A stretch of DNA of 10,911 nucleotides from an uncultured Eubacteriales bacterium. GTDB taxonomy: Bacteria; Bacillota_A; Clostridia; Lachnospirales; Lachnospiraceae. The stretch covers positions 1-10,911 of the forward strand of contig CADCPV010000001.1 in NCBI GenBank assembly GCA_902803345.1. Reading direction: 5' to 3'. Numbering within the stretch: the first letter of the stretch is position 1; every line of letters begins with the position of its first letter. Made by a program: the position numbers and the translations under genes. Below the pieces are notes generated by a model. That model saw only the letters and a list, made by a program, of their open reading frames with translations. It had not been told where the DNA came from and did no database searches. Below are positions 1 to 5,110 of the stretch, piece by piece.

Positions 1-182
1 GGCGCATTCCGGATGATCTCCGTAAAGGAGCCGACGACAAAGGCCACAAAAGCAACAAACAAGAGCGCCGCAAAACCGATGCCGAAAGAGACCAGGCTCA
101 TCAGCCGGCGGTTTTTGTTCCGCAGCTTCTGGGTGCTGATCTCTTCGATTTTTTCAATAACGCGTTTCCTGCTGTAATTCAT
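1..182 (-). CDS. Class A penicillin-binding protein (PBP1A-like), N-terminal fragment
   Basis: Only the first 61 residues are present; the gene continues past the left edge. Seen: a short Arg/Lys-rich cytoplasmic N-terminus (MNYSRKRVIEKIEE), one hydrophobic helix at about residues 29-50 and the juxtamembrane FTEIIRNAP. This layout resembles clostridial bifunctional PBPs, where a short tail and a signal anchor precede an F-x-x-I-I-x-x-A-P segment leading into the glycosyltransferase domain. No catalytic motif lies inside the window, so the assignment rests on the N-terminal pattern and on the upstream LCP gene. It starts 21 bp after the LCP stop, with an AGGAAAA Shine-Dalgarno in the gap, so it is probably the second gene of that operon. 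Known for the family: peptidoglycan polymerisation and cross-linking outside the membrane. Another single-pass envelope protein cannot be excluded. Confidence 0.62.
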   Translation of the reverse strand, partial: MNYSRKRVIEKIEEISTQKLRNKNRRLMSLVSFGIGFAALLFVAFVAFVVGSFTEIIRNA

Positions 183-203
183 GGCAAAATGCTTTTCCTG
201 TGT

Positions 204-1292
204 TTATTCAGAAGCGTAAATCACACTGCGAAGTTTCATGACAGTGTCGTTAATGTCTTTCGGAATCAGGATTTCATTCTGGCTGTAGTATTCGCCGTCA
301 TAGGGGATCCTCTGCTCGACAACCTCATAGTCGATAATGGTCGGCAGGTCGGTCATCAGGTTCAGGGTTTCCCCGGCACTCATGTTGTGTGTGACATAGG
401 GGAGGACCTGATCCGCGAAAGAGGCCAGCTCCAGAACGCTCATGTTCCGGGCTTTTTCGATCAGGCAGTTGATCACGACGCGCTGGCGCTGGGTGCGTTC
501 GAAATCAGCGTTTCCGTGGTAGCGGATCCGGCTGTATTTCAGCGCCTGCGCACCGGTAAGGTGCTGCATGCCTGTATTATAGATTCCCACTTCCGCCATC
601 TCGGACAATTCATAGTCCTTGATTTCGATATCGACGCCGCCGAGAATGTCAATGATATGCTTCATGTCCTCAAAGTCGACGCTTGCATAATTGTCGATCG
701 CGACGCCGTAATTGGTCTGAAGCGTTTCCACTAAAAGCGGACCGGCGCCGACCGCATAGGCGTGATTCAGCTTTCGCACACCGACACCGGCGATATTGGC
801 GTAGAGGTCGCGCATGAAGGAAGTCATATAGAGTTTGTTCGTATTCTTATTGATCGTAATCAGGATCATTGCGTCGGAGTTGCCGTTCCAGGACTTGTTG
901 CGGCGGTCGACGCCGACCAGAAGGAGATTATAAATCTTGTCGAGAGCACCTTTTTCGATCTCTTCAACAGTCAGCTGGTTCTGTTCGACCAGTTCGTCTT
1001 CAACTTCGGACGCAACAGTGGCAACTTCTTCGGTGCTTTCTTCCTCGGTTTCCTCTGTGTTCGAGACAGGGACCGTTCCTTCCGTCATTGCAGTTGTTGT
1101 ATCAGTAAGATCATCATCGCTGACGTAATTGCTGCGGTTGAAATAATGCAGGAACATCACGAAGACACTGACAGTCAGAAGCACGACGATTCCGAGTATA
1201 ACGAGAAGCGCGATCAGAAGCCCGCGTTTCTTTTTCTTTTTTTTCAGACGCTGCCGAAGGATTTCCTCCTGCGGAGAATTGGGTTTCGCCAT
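204..1292 (-). CDS. LytR-CpsA-Psr (LCP) family cell-wall glycopolymer ligase
   Basis: A 362-residue membrane-anchored protein. In order: a cytoplasmic tail with a Lys-rich run (residues 18-23), one transmembrane helix (about 24-50), an acidic Thr/Glu-rich linker (about 56-110) and an extracellular LCP domain (about 118-285). LCP hallmarks are visible: NLLLVGVDRR with D129 and R130, NSDAMILITIN with D140, SFMRDL with R161 and D162, and DFERTQRQRVV with R266, R269 and R271. Known for the family: LCP enzymes transfer undecaprenyl-diphosphate-linked glycopolymers such as teichoic acids or capsule to peptidoglycan; the annotation as a transcriptional regulator is historical. The start ATG has an AAAGGA site 8 nt upstream and lies about 40 nt below a strong promoter. 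It is followed 21 bp later by a class A PBP gene, consistent with a cell-wall assembly pair. The attached polymer cannot be read from sequence. Confidence 0.93.
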   Translation of the reverse strand: MAKPNSPQEEILRQRLKKKKKKRGLLIALLVILGIVVLLTVSVFVMFLHYFNRSNYVSDDDLTDTTTAMTEGTVPVSNTEETEEESTEEVATVASEVEDELVEQNQLTVEEIEKGALDKIYNLLLVGVDRRNKSWNGNSDAMILITINKNTNKLYMTSFMRDLYANIAGVGVRKLNHAYAVGAGPLLVETLQTNYGVAIDNYASVDFEDMKHIIDILGGVDIEIKDYELSEMAEVGIYNTGMQHLTGAQALKYSRIRYHGNADFERTQRQRVVINCLIEKARNMSVLELASFADQVLPYVTHNMSAGETLNLMTDLPTIIDYEVVEQRIPYDGEYYSQNEILIPKDINDTVMKLRSVIYASE

Positions 1293-1339
1293 CTTAAGTC
1301 ATCCTTTCCTGAAAAGGGGATTTGTGTACAATCCATTAT

Positions 1340-1368
1340 ATTTTACTCCTTTTCATGGAAAATGTCAA
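1340..1368 (-). promoter_or_regulatory. SigA-type promoter of the LCP-PBP operon
   Basis: On the minus strand TTGACA (1368-1363) is separated by 17 nt from TAAAAT (1345-1340). The -35 is perfect consensus and the -10 has one mismatch. A transcript would start near 1333, giving a leader of about 40 nt before the LCP ATG. Confidence 0.85.
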
Positions 1369-1403
1369 AATAATCTTTTCCTTTGGCTTTTCTGAAAAAA
1401 GCC

Positions 1404-1432
1404 TTTACAGACACACCGGTCTGTGCTATAAA
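1404..1432 (+). promoter_or_regulatory. SigA-type promoter of the ribU riboswitch transcript
   Basis: TTTACA (1404-1409), a 17-nt spacer, then TATAAA (1427-1432). The predicted start is near 1440, about 10 nt before the FMN aptamer, as expected for a riboswitch leader. The spacer contains the perfect inverted repeat ACAGAC-N6-GTCTGT (1407-1424), listed separately. Confidence 0.85.
1407..1424. repeat. Inverted repeat within the ribU promoter spacer
   Basis: ACAGAC (1407-1412) and GTCTGT (1419-1424) are perfect reverse complements with a 6-nt centre. The repeat overlaps the last three bases of the -35 box and fills most of the spacer, which is a classic operator position. It may be a regulator site or chance; no regulator is encoded nearby. 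Confidence 0.35.
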
Positions 1433-1449
1433 TAGAATCCGGAAAGCGA

Positions 1450-1563
1450 TGTCTTCGGGGTTGGGTGCGATTCCCTACCGGCAGTATAGTCTGCGAAGCC
1501 GACATTCGGCCCGAACCGGTGAAATTCCGGTACCGACAGTTACAGTCTGGATGAGAGAAGTTA
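1450..1563 (+). ncRNA. FMN riboswitch (RFN element)
   Basis: The conserved core is present in order: P1 5' strand CTTC (1453-1456) with GAAG (1557-1560); the GGGG-TTGGG...TTCCCTACCGGC block (P2); GGCAGTATAGTCTGCGAAGCC-type P3 around 1480-1500; a short variable P4; CCGGTGAAATTCCGG (P5); and CCGACAGTTACAGTCTGGATGAGAGAAG (P6 and P1 closure). Every diagnostic segment of the RFN consensus is recognisable, so the aptamer should be functional. It lies directly after a promoter, with a terminator and the riboflavin importer gene ribU downstream. Known for the class: FMN binding favours termination, so uptake is shut down when flavin is abundant. Confidence 0.96.
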
Positions 1564-1575
1564 CCGGTTTTTCCC

Positions 1576-1621
1576 AGGATCAGGCGGATGTCCGCCTTTT
1601 CCGAAGAAACGGAATGATCTT
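1576..1621 (+). other. Predicted three-way-junction fold in the riboswitch expression platform
   Basis: Between aptamer and terminator, 46 nt can pair almost completely. An outer helix joins 1576-1582 (AGGATCA) to 1615-1621 (TGATCTT, one G-U). Hairpin one is GGCGG-AUGU-CCGCC at 1583-1596, and hairpin two is UUCCG-AAGAAA-CGGAA at 1599-1614, leaving only 1597-1598 unpaired between helices. The fold is read by hand; no energy calculation was possible. Confidence 0.45.
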
Positions 1622-1623
1622 AT

Positions 1624-1661
1624 AAATCCCCGGTCAGACAGAAACCTGGCCGGGGATTTTT
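1624..1661 (+). terminator. Riboswitch-controlled intrinsic terminator
   Basis: The arm at 1624-1637 (AAATCCCCGGTCAG) pairs with 1646-1659 as a 14-bp stem with one G-U and an 8-nt loop, followed by T residues to 1661. It lies between the FMN aptamer and the ribU RBS, so it is the probable off-switch. CCCCG of its left arm (1628-1632) could alternatively pair with CGGGG at 1456-1460 in the aptamer, and CCGGT (1630-1634) with ACCGG at 1563-1567 just after it. Either would give an antiterminator. Confidence 0.9.
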
Positions 1662-1703
1662 CTTGAGACACGCCTTTCAGAAACAACTGAAAAGGAGAGC
1701 TTT

Positions 1704-2381
1704 ATGAAAAACGAAAAAGTGAAACAGCTGGTTGTGATGGCAATGTTGGCGGCGCTCGCCTATGTACTGATGGTCCTGATCCGGATCCCGGTCGTATCAT
1801 TCCTGAAATACGAGCCCAAGGATGTCATCATTACGATCGGCGGATTTATCTACGGACCGCTCACGGCCTTTCTGATTTCTTTTGTCGTCTCCCTGATCGA
1901 GATGATTACCGTCAGTGATACCGGCCCGATCGGTGCCGTAATGAACCTGATCTCAACCTGTTCGTTTGCGTGTACGGCGGCATTTGTTTACTGGAAAATT
2001 CCGCGCCTGAAGCATAAACTGAAGGGCGCGATTATCGGCCTCGTACTCGGCGTGATTGTGATGATCGGTGTCATGATGCTCTGGAATTACTTCCTGACGC
2101 CGATTTATATGGGCTATCCAAGAGAAGCGGTTGCCGCGATGCTTCCGACAGTTTTCCTGCCGTTCAATGCCCTGAAAGGCGGCCTGAATGCGGCAATCAC
2201 GATGCTTCTTTATAAGCCTGTCGTTCTGACGCTTCGAAAAGCACACCTTGTACCGGAATCTTACGGCGCTCCGAGGACAACCGGCAAAAAAGTGGGCACG
2301 ACCATCGGCGTTGTGGTCAGCGCTTCAGCCGTGCTCATAACCTGTATTGTACTGATCCTGGTCCTTCGGGGGATCATCTGA
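1704..2381 (+). CDS. ribU: Riboflavin ECF transporter S component RibU
   Basis: A 225-residue, highly hydrophobic protein, the substrate-binding subunit of an energy-coupling-factor importer for riboflavin. Family signatures are visible: KYEPKD (residues 35-40) before the second helix and FLPFNALKGG (151-160) in the sixth. Approximate helices are 6-26, 37-50, 53-70, 78-97, 108-130 and 148-173, the usual six-helix S fold. An additional hydrophobic helix at about 198-222 extends it beyond the usual RibU length of about 190-205 residues. The FMN riboswitch upstream supports the substrate call independently. The start has AAAGGAGA at 1691-1698, 6 nt from the ATG. No ECF ATPase or EcfT gene is in the window, so a shared module encoded elsewhere (group II organisation) is inferred. 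Its stop lies 1 bp from the convergent coaX stop. Confidence 0.95.
   Translation: MKNEKVKQLVVMAMLAALAYVLMVLIRIPVVSFLKYEPKDVIITIGGFIYGPLTAFLISFVVSLIEMITVSDTGPIGAVMNLISTCSFACTAAFVYWKIPRLKHKLKGAIIGLVLGVIVMIGVMMLWNYFLTPIYMGYPREAVAAMLPTVFLPFNALKGGLNAAITMLLYKPVVLTLRKAHLVPESYGAPRTTGKKVGTTIGVVVSASAVLITCIVLILVLRGII
2353..2376. repeat. Inverted repeat with UUCG loop at the ribU/coaX convergence
   Basis: TGATCC (2353-2358) and GGATCA (2371-2376) are perfect complements; inside them CC-TTCG-GG (2363-2370) forms a tetraloop stem with a 4-nt bulge. It lies within the last codons of ribU and has no T-tract on either strand, so it is not a standard terminator. It may slow or process converging transcripts, or be chance. 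Confidence 0.3.
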
Positions 2382-2382
2382 C

Positions 2383-3150
2383 TTACTTCACATTCCGGAG
2401 GTACAGGCAGCAGAGCCCTTTCAGGAGAAGATTCTGGTCGAGGATGATTTCCTTTTTGCAGAGCGGAAGGACCGAAGCGGCATCGCCGCCGGTCGCGATA
2501 ATCGTGCAGGGAGAGCTAAGCTCTTCCTGCATTTTTTCGGTCATGCCGTCTAAAAGGGCGGCAGTCCCGTACATAGCGCCGGAGCGCATGGCATCGACTG
2601 TATTTGTGCCGATGACCTTTTTCGGGACAGAAATCGAGATGTCCGGCAGAAGGCTCGTGCCCGAGGAAAGCGCCTGATAGGAGAGTCGGATTCCGGGAAG
2701 GATCGCGCCGCCGCGGTAACAGCCTTTTTCGTCGACAGCCGTCAGCGTGATGGCTGTCCCCATATCAATGATAATTGCCGGAAGCGGATAAAAATTCATC
2801 GCCGCGACAGCACCGACAAGAAGATCGCCGGCCAGGGTTCCGGGATCGTCGATCCGGACATTCAGGCCGGTTTTCATGCCGGGGCCGACAACGAGGCAGC
2901 GGACCTGAAGAAGCGATTCCACAGCCTCACGGAAGGACTCTGTCACCGAAGGCACGACAGAAGACAGGATTGCGCCTGAGAAGCCGTCCTGCGGAATCCG
3001 GTAAAATGACAGAATCCCCGAAAGCCGCACTGCCGTTTCAGCGGCAGTTTCCCGCTCCCGGGTCGTGAGGCGAATGGTCTGAAGGACTTGTCCGTTTTCG
3101 ATACAGCCGAGGACAATATTGGTATTTCCGACATCAATGCAGAGAATCAT
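2383..3150 (-). CDS. coaX: Type III pantothenate kinase CoaX
   Basis: A 255-residue cytoplasmic enzyme that phosphorylates pantothenate, the first and committing step of coenzyme A synthesis. It is an ASKHA-fold kinase of the usual CoaX length. Seen: the N-terminal phosphate motif DVGNTN (residues 6-11), GPGMKTGLNVRIDDP (89-103), DMGTAITLTAVD (129-140) with GGAILPGI (147-154), and the C-terminal TGGDA (220-224). The acidic residue of the usual G-A-D-R motif is kept as D109, but the following Arg is Leu110. It begins 12 bp after the PanT-like gene with an AAAGGGA site before the ATG, so the two are co-transcribed. Uptake plus phosphorylation would trap the vitamin in the cell. No terminator is visible before the convergent ribU stop. 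Confidence 0.95.
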   Translation of the reverse strand: MILCIDVGNTNIVLGCIENGQVLQTIRLTTRERETAAETAVRLSGILSFYRIPQDGFSGAILSSVVPSVTESFREAVESLLQVRCLVVGPGMKTGLNVRIDDPGTLAGDLLVGAVAAMNFYPLPAIIIDMGTAITLTAVDEKGCYRGGAILPGIRLSYQALSSGTSLLPDISISVPKKVIGTNTVDAMRSGAMYGTAALLDGMTEKMQEELSSPCTIIATGGDAASVLPLCKKEIILDQNLLLKGLCCLYLRNVK

Positions 3151-3162
3151 ACCGATATCCCT

Positions 3163-3789
3163 TTATTTTCTCACGGAACGCTGTCCGATGCGGATGATCT
3201 GGACGATCACCGGGCTCAGGATCAGGTTGAACAGAAGCTCGAACAGGAAATTTCCGCCGACAAAGCCGTAGAGCATGTAGGCGCCGACATTTTCGTAACC
3301 GGCGGCTGCCCCCCACTCGCGGATGGTCGGAAGGAAGAAAATGACACAGCCGAGAAGAAAGATACCGGTGTTGACAACCGGGCAGACGATCGCGGCTACA
3401 ACAACGCCGAGATTGATCTGCCAGCTCTCCTTGTCTTTCTCTAAATTCTTAAAGACCAGCGCCCATTTCTTCAGGAGATTGTATACAATTCCAGAGAGGA
3501 AGCCGGCAAGGGTTCCCTTGAGGAGTACCGTAATAACGGTCCCTGGGATGTTGATCGCCAAAAATGCAGCGGCATCATTGATCAGAACGACCACGCTGAA
3601 CACGAAGCCGAGCCATGCACCGGCAAGAGGTCCGTACAGTGCCGCACCGACAACGATCGGGATCAGGACAAGGGAAATGGAGAAGGGGCCGAAACGGATA
3701 AAGCTTCCGAGCATCTGGAGAACGACGACAACGGCCGTAAGGATTGCGAGCCCCGCGATGGTGCGGGCCCCGAATTTCTGTTTTGTCAT
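3163..3789 (-). CDS. ECF transporter S component, probably pantothenate (PanT-like)
   Basis: A 208-residue integral membrane protein with about six hydrophobic helices (roughly 10-30, 36-52, 55-72, 78-106, 127-155 and 168-200). It resembles PF12822-type S components; recognisable stretches are FGPFSISLVLIPIVVGAALYG and AFLAINIPGTVITVLLKG, with VCPVVNTGIFLLGC and GGNFLFEL later. S components bind a vitamin and dock with a shared EcfA-EcfA'-EcfT module, which is not encoded here. Pantothenate is inferred only from the downstream pantothenate kinase gene 12 bp away; folate or another vitamin is possible. I chose the ATG at 3789 because AGAAAGG lies 8 nt upstream and the protein begins like its relatives; an in-frame GTG at 3828 has no RBS. 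A near-consensus promoter lies at 3846-3874. Confidence 0.85.
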   Translation of the reverse strand: MTKQKFGARTIAGLAILTAVVVVLQMLGSFIRFGPFSISLVLIPIVVGAALYGPLAGAWLGFVFSVVVLINDAAAFLAINIPGTVITVLLKGTLAGFLSGIVYNLLKKWALVFKNLEKDKESWQINLGVVVAAIVCPVVNTGIFLLGCVIFFLPTIREWGAAAGYENVGAYMLYGFVGGNFLFELLFNLILSPVIVQIIRIGQRSVRK

Positions 3790-3845
3790 AGGATTTGCCT
3801 TTCTGCTGTCGCCCCGCCTTAGGATCACGGGTGCGGCGCAGCATT

Positions 3846-3874
3846 ATTGTAGAAAAAGAAAAACAAAAAGTCAA
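3846..3874 (-). promoter_or_regulatory. SigA-type promoter of the S component-coaX operon
   Basis: On the minus strand TTGACT (3874-3869), a 17-nt spacer and TACAAT (3851-3846); each box has one mismatch from consensus. The predicted start is near 3839, with a leader of about 50 nt. The purine-rich (A-rich on plus) stretch upstream could serve as an UP element. Confidence 0.82.
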
Positions 3875-3938
3875 TGAGATAAAACAGAGAAAAAAAGAAA
3901 AGAAAAATGCCCGATTCCGTCATTTTCATATAAAACAG

Positions 3939-3967
3939 TTTACGGAAACATAAAATCATGGTAGAAT
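3939..3967 (+). promoter_or_regulatory. SigA-type promoter of the alarmone synthetase gene
   Basis: TTTACG (3939-3944), a 17-nt spacer and TAGAAT (3962-3967). The start of transcription would be near 3974, giving a leader of only about 22 nt that just contains the Shine-Dalgarno. This argues for the ATG at 3996 rather than the one at 3978. Confidence 0.78.
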
Positions 3968-3995
3968 AAAATTACTTATGGAAGGAGACACCGCC

Positions 3996-4652
3996 ATGAC
4001 CGATACCGAATACCTTTTGACAGGGGATGACGTCAAAGACTGGGAAACCCTGATGTTTCTGTACAGTTCCGCACTCCAGGAGATCAATACCAAGATCGAA
4101 ATCCTGCGCGGCGAATTCCAGATTACGCATCACTATAATCCGATTGAACACGTAACCTACCGCCTGAAGTCCGCGAAAAGCATTGTCCGGAAACTGCGCC
4201 GGGAAGGACATGAAACGGATATTGCCAGCATGCAGCAGTACCTGAATGATATTGCGGGTATCCGCATTGTCTGTTCCTTTACTTCGGATATCTATAAAAT
4301 CGCAGATATGATCAGCAATCAGGACGATATTAAGGTTCTGATTATCAAGAACTACATCGCGAGTCCCAAGGCAAACGGATACAAGAGCTATCATATGATT
4401 GTAACCGTGCCGATTTTCCTTGCAGACGGTCCGGTGGAGACCAAGGTCGAGATCCAGATCCGGACGATTGCAATGGATTTCTGGGCCTCACTTGAACATA
4501 AGATTTACTATAAATTCGAAGGCGACGCGCCGGAATACATCAAGGATGAGCTTGTCGCCTGCGCGAAGATGATCAATGCGCTTGACGACCGGATGCTGTC
4601 TTTGAATGAAGCAATCCAGGCCCTTGTCGGTTCGGAATCCCCGGAAGCATAG
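3996..4652 (+). CDS. relQ: Small alarmone synthetase, RelQ/YjbM type GTP pyrophosphokinase
   Basis: A 218-residue single-domain (p)ppGpp synthetase that transfers pyrophosphate from ATP to GTP or GDP. It lacks the HD hydrolase and the TGS/ACT regulatory domains of long Rel proteins. Motifs: NPIEHVTYRLKS (residues 48-59) with substrate-binding basic residues, DIAGIRIVCSF (85-95), the PKANGYKSYH loop (124-133) and EIQIRTIAMDFWASLEHKIYYK at 152-173 with catalytic Glu152. The C-terminal helix (about 184-212) matches the tetramerising tail of RelQ. Length fits the family (about 210). The start was chosen for GGAAGGAG 8 nt upstream; the ATG at 3978 would overlap that site. It is a lone transcription unit with its own promoter and terminator, divergent from the pantothenate operon. 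Known for RelQ: tetrameric, with activity modulated by pppGpp and RNA; expected to act in stress and stationary phase. Confidence 0.95.
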   Translation: MTDTEYLLTGDDVKDWETLMFLYSSALQEINTKIEILRGEFQITHHYNPIEHVTYRLKSAKSIVRKLRREGHETDIASMQQYLNDIAGIRIVCSFTSDIYKIADMISNQDDIKVLIIKNYIASPKANGYKSYHMIVTVPIFLADGPVETKVEIQIRTIAMDFWASLEHKIYYKFEGDAPEYIKDELVACAKMINALDDRMLSLNEAIQALVGSESPEA

Positions 4653-4687
4653 AACGGATGATCGTAAGCGCCCGAAGAAACTCATAA

Positions 4688-4729
4688 CAGCAGAGAAAAA
4701 GAGCTGCTTGCTTTTTCTCTGCTGATTTT
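4688..4729 (+). terminator. Intrinsic terminator after relQ
   Basis: A perfect 14-bp stem (4688-4701 with 4711-4724), 9-nt loop, followed by ATTTT. The T-tract is short and the lower stem contains an A:T run, so efficiency may be partial. Its right arm and loop contain the -35 region of the next promoter. Confidence 0.8.
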
Positions 4730-4736
4730 GTATAAT
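4708..4736 (+). promoter_or_regulatory. Promoter of the yqhY-nusB-ispA-dxs operon
   Basis: A perfect TATAAT at 4731-4736 with TTGCTT 17 nt upstream (4708-4713); the -35 matches consensus only in its first three bases. The predicted start is near 4743, giving a short leader before GGAGG (4753-4757) and the ATG at 4766. A weaker TATATT lies just downstream (4741-4746). Confidence 0.65.
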
Positions 4737-4765
4737 AAGCTATATTATGCGTGGAGGTACTCCAT

Positions 4766-5110
4766 ATGGAACAAAAAGAAAAAAAGATCGGAGAAGTGAA
4801 GATCGCTGACGATGTCGTTTCGGCGATTGCCGGACTCGCTGCAACGGATGCGAAGGGTGTCGCCTGTCTTGCGGGCGGCCTGACGCATGATATGATCACG
4901 AGCTCCGATGTGAAAAATATCCGCAAATCGGTCCGGATCTCGATTGACGACGGCTGCGTGGCCGTGAAGCTTGCCCTGATCCTGACCGGAGGCCGCAGCA
5001 TTCCCGAAGTGACAGATGACGTGCGCGAGAAGGTTGTGAACGCGATCGAGTCGATGACCGGCATGAAGGTCACAGACGTCAGCATTACGATTGCCGGAGT
5101 GAATGTATGA
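4766..5110 (+). CDS. yqhY: Asp23/Gls24 family protein, YqhY-type
   Basis: A 114-residue soluble protein of the Asp23 (alkaline shock, DUF322) family. Seen: the family opening KIGEVKIADDVVSAIAGLAA (residues 7-26), a GV-x-x-LAGG turn (31-38), alternating strands KSVRISIDDGCVAVKLALIL, and the closing VREKVVNAIESMTGMKVTDVSITIAGV. The ATG at 4766 has GGAGG 8 nt upstream; an in-frame GTG at 4751 lies across that site and is unlikely. Known: in Bacillus subtilis yqhY sits after accBC and before nusB and has been linked to control of acetyl-CoA carboxylase. Here no acc gene precedes it, but the nusB linkage is kept. It overlaps nusB by 4 bp (ATGA), so translation is probably coupled. Molecular function is not established from sequence. 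Confidence 0.92.
   Translation: MEQKEKKIGEVKIADDVVSAIAGLAATDAKGVACLAGGLTHDMITSSDVKNIRKSVRISIDDGCVAVKLALILTGGRSIPEVTDDVREKVVNAIESMTGMKVTDVSITIAGVNV

Noticed and set aside
189..1373. Plus-strand open frames of 181 and 203 codons.
   Set aside because: Both are mirror frames of the LCP gene on the minus strand, without RBS or family signature; the second also runs across the LCP promoter.
1385..1403. Inverted repeat GGCTTTT-N5-AAAAGCC between the two divergent promoters.
   Set aside because: It lacks a T-tract after the stem and precedes both promoters rather than following a gene, so it is not a terminator; no other role could be supported.
1583..1600. Hairpin GGCGG-N4-CCGCC followed by TTTT as a second terminator before ribU.
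   Set aside because: The stem is only 5 bp with four T residues, and it fits better as one arm of the three-way junction; the strong terminator at 1624-1661 is the obvious switch.
1383..1625. An 80-codon open frame in the ribU leader.
   Set aside because: It covers the promoter, FMN aptamer and linker, begins before the predicted transcript start, and its sequence is fully explained by the RNA element.
3790..3828. Longer S component starting at a GTG at 3828 (13 extra residues).
   Set aside because: There is no RBS before the GTG, it lies very close to the predicted transcript start, and the ATG at 3789 has a well-placed AGAAAGG.
2775..3877. Plus-strand open frames of 97, 118 and 184 codons across coaX and the S component gene.
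   Set aside because: They are antisense shadows of clearly recognised genes, with Arg/Pro/His-rich content and no start signals.
3978..3995. Upstream in-frame ATG for relQ (six extra residues).
   Set aside because: The predicted transcript starts about 4 nt before it, leaving no RBS, and the strong GGAAGGAG lies between it and the ATG at 3996.
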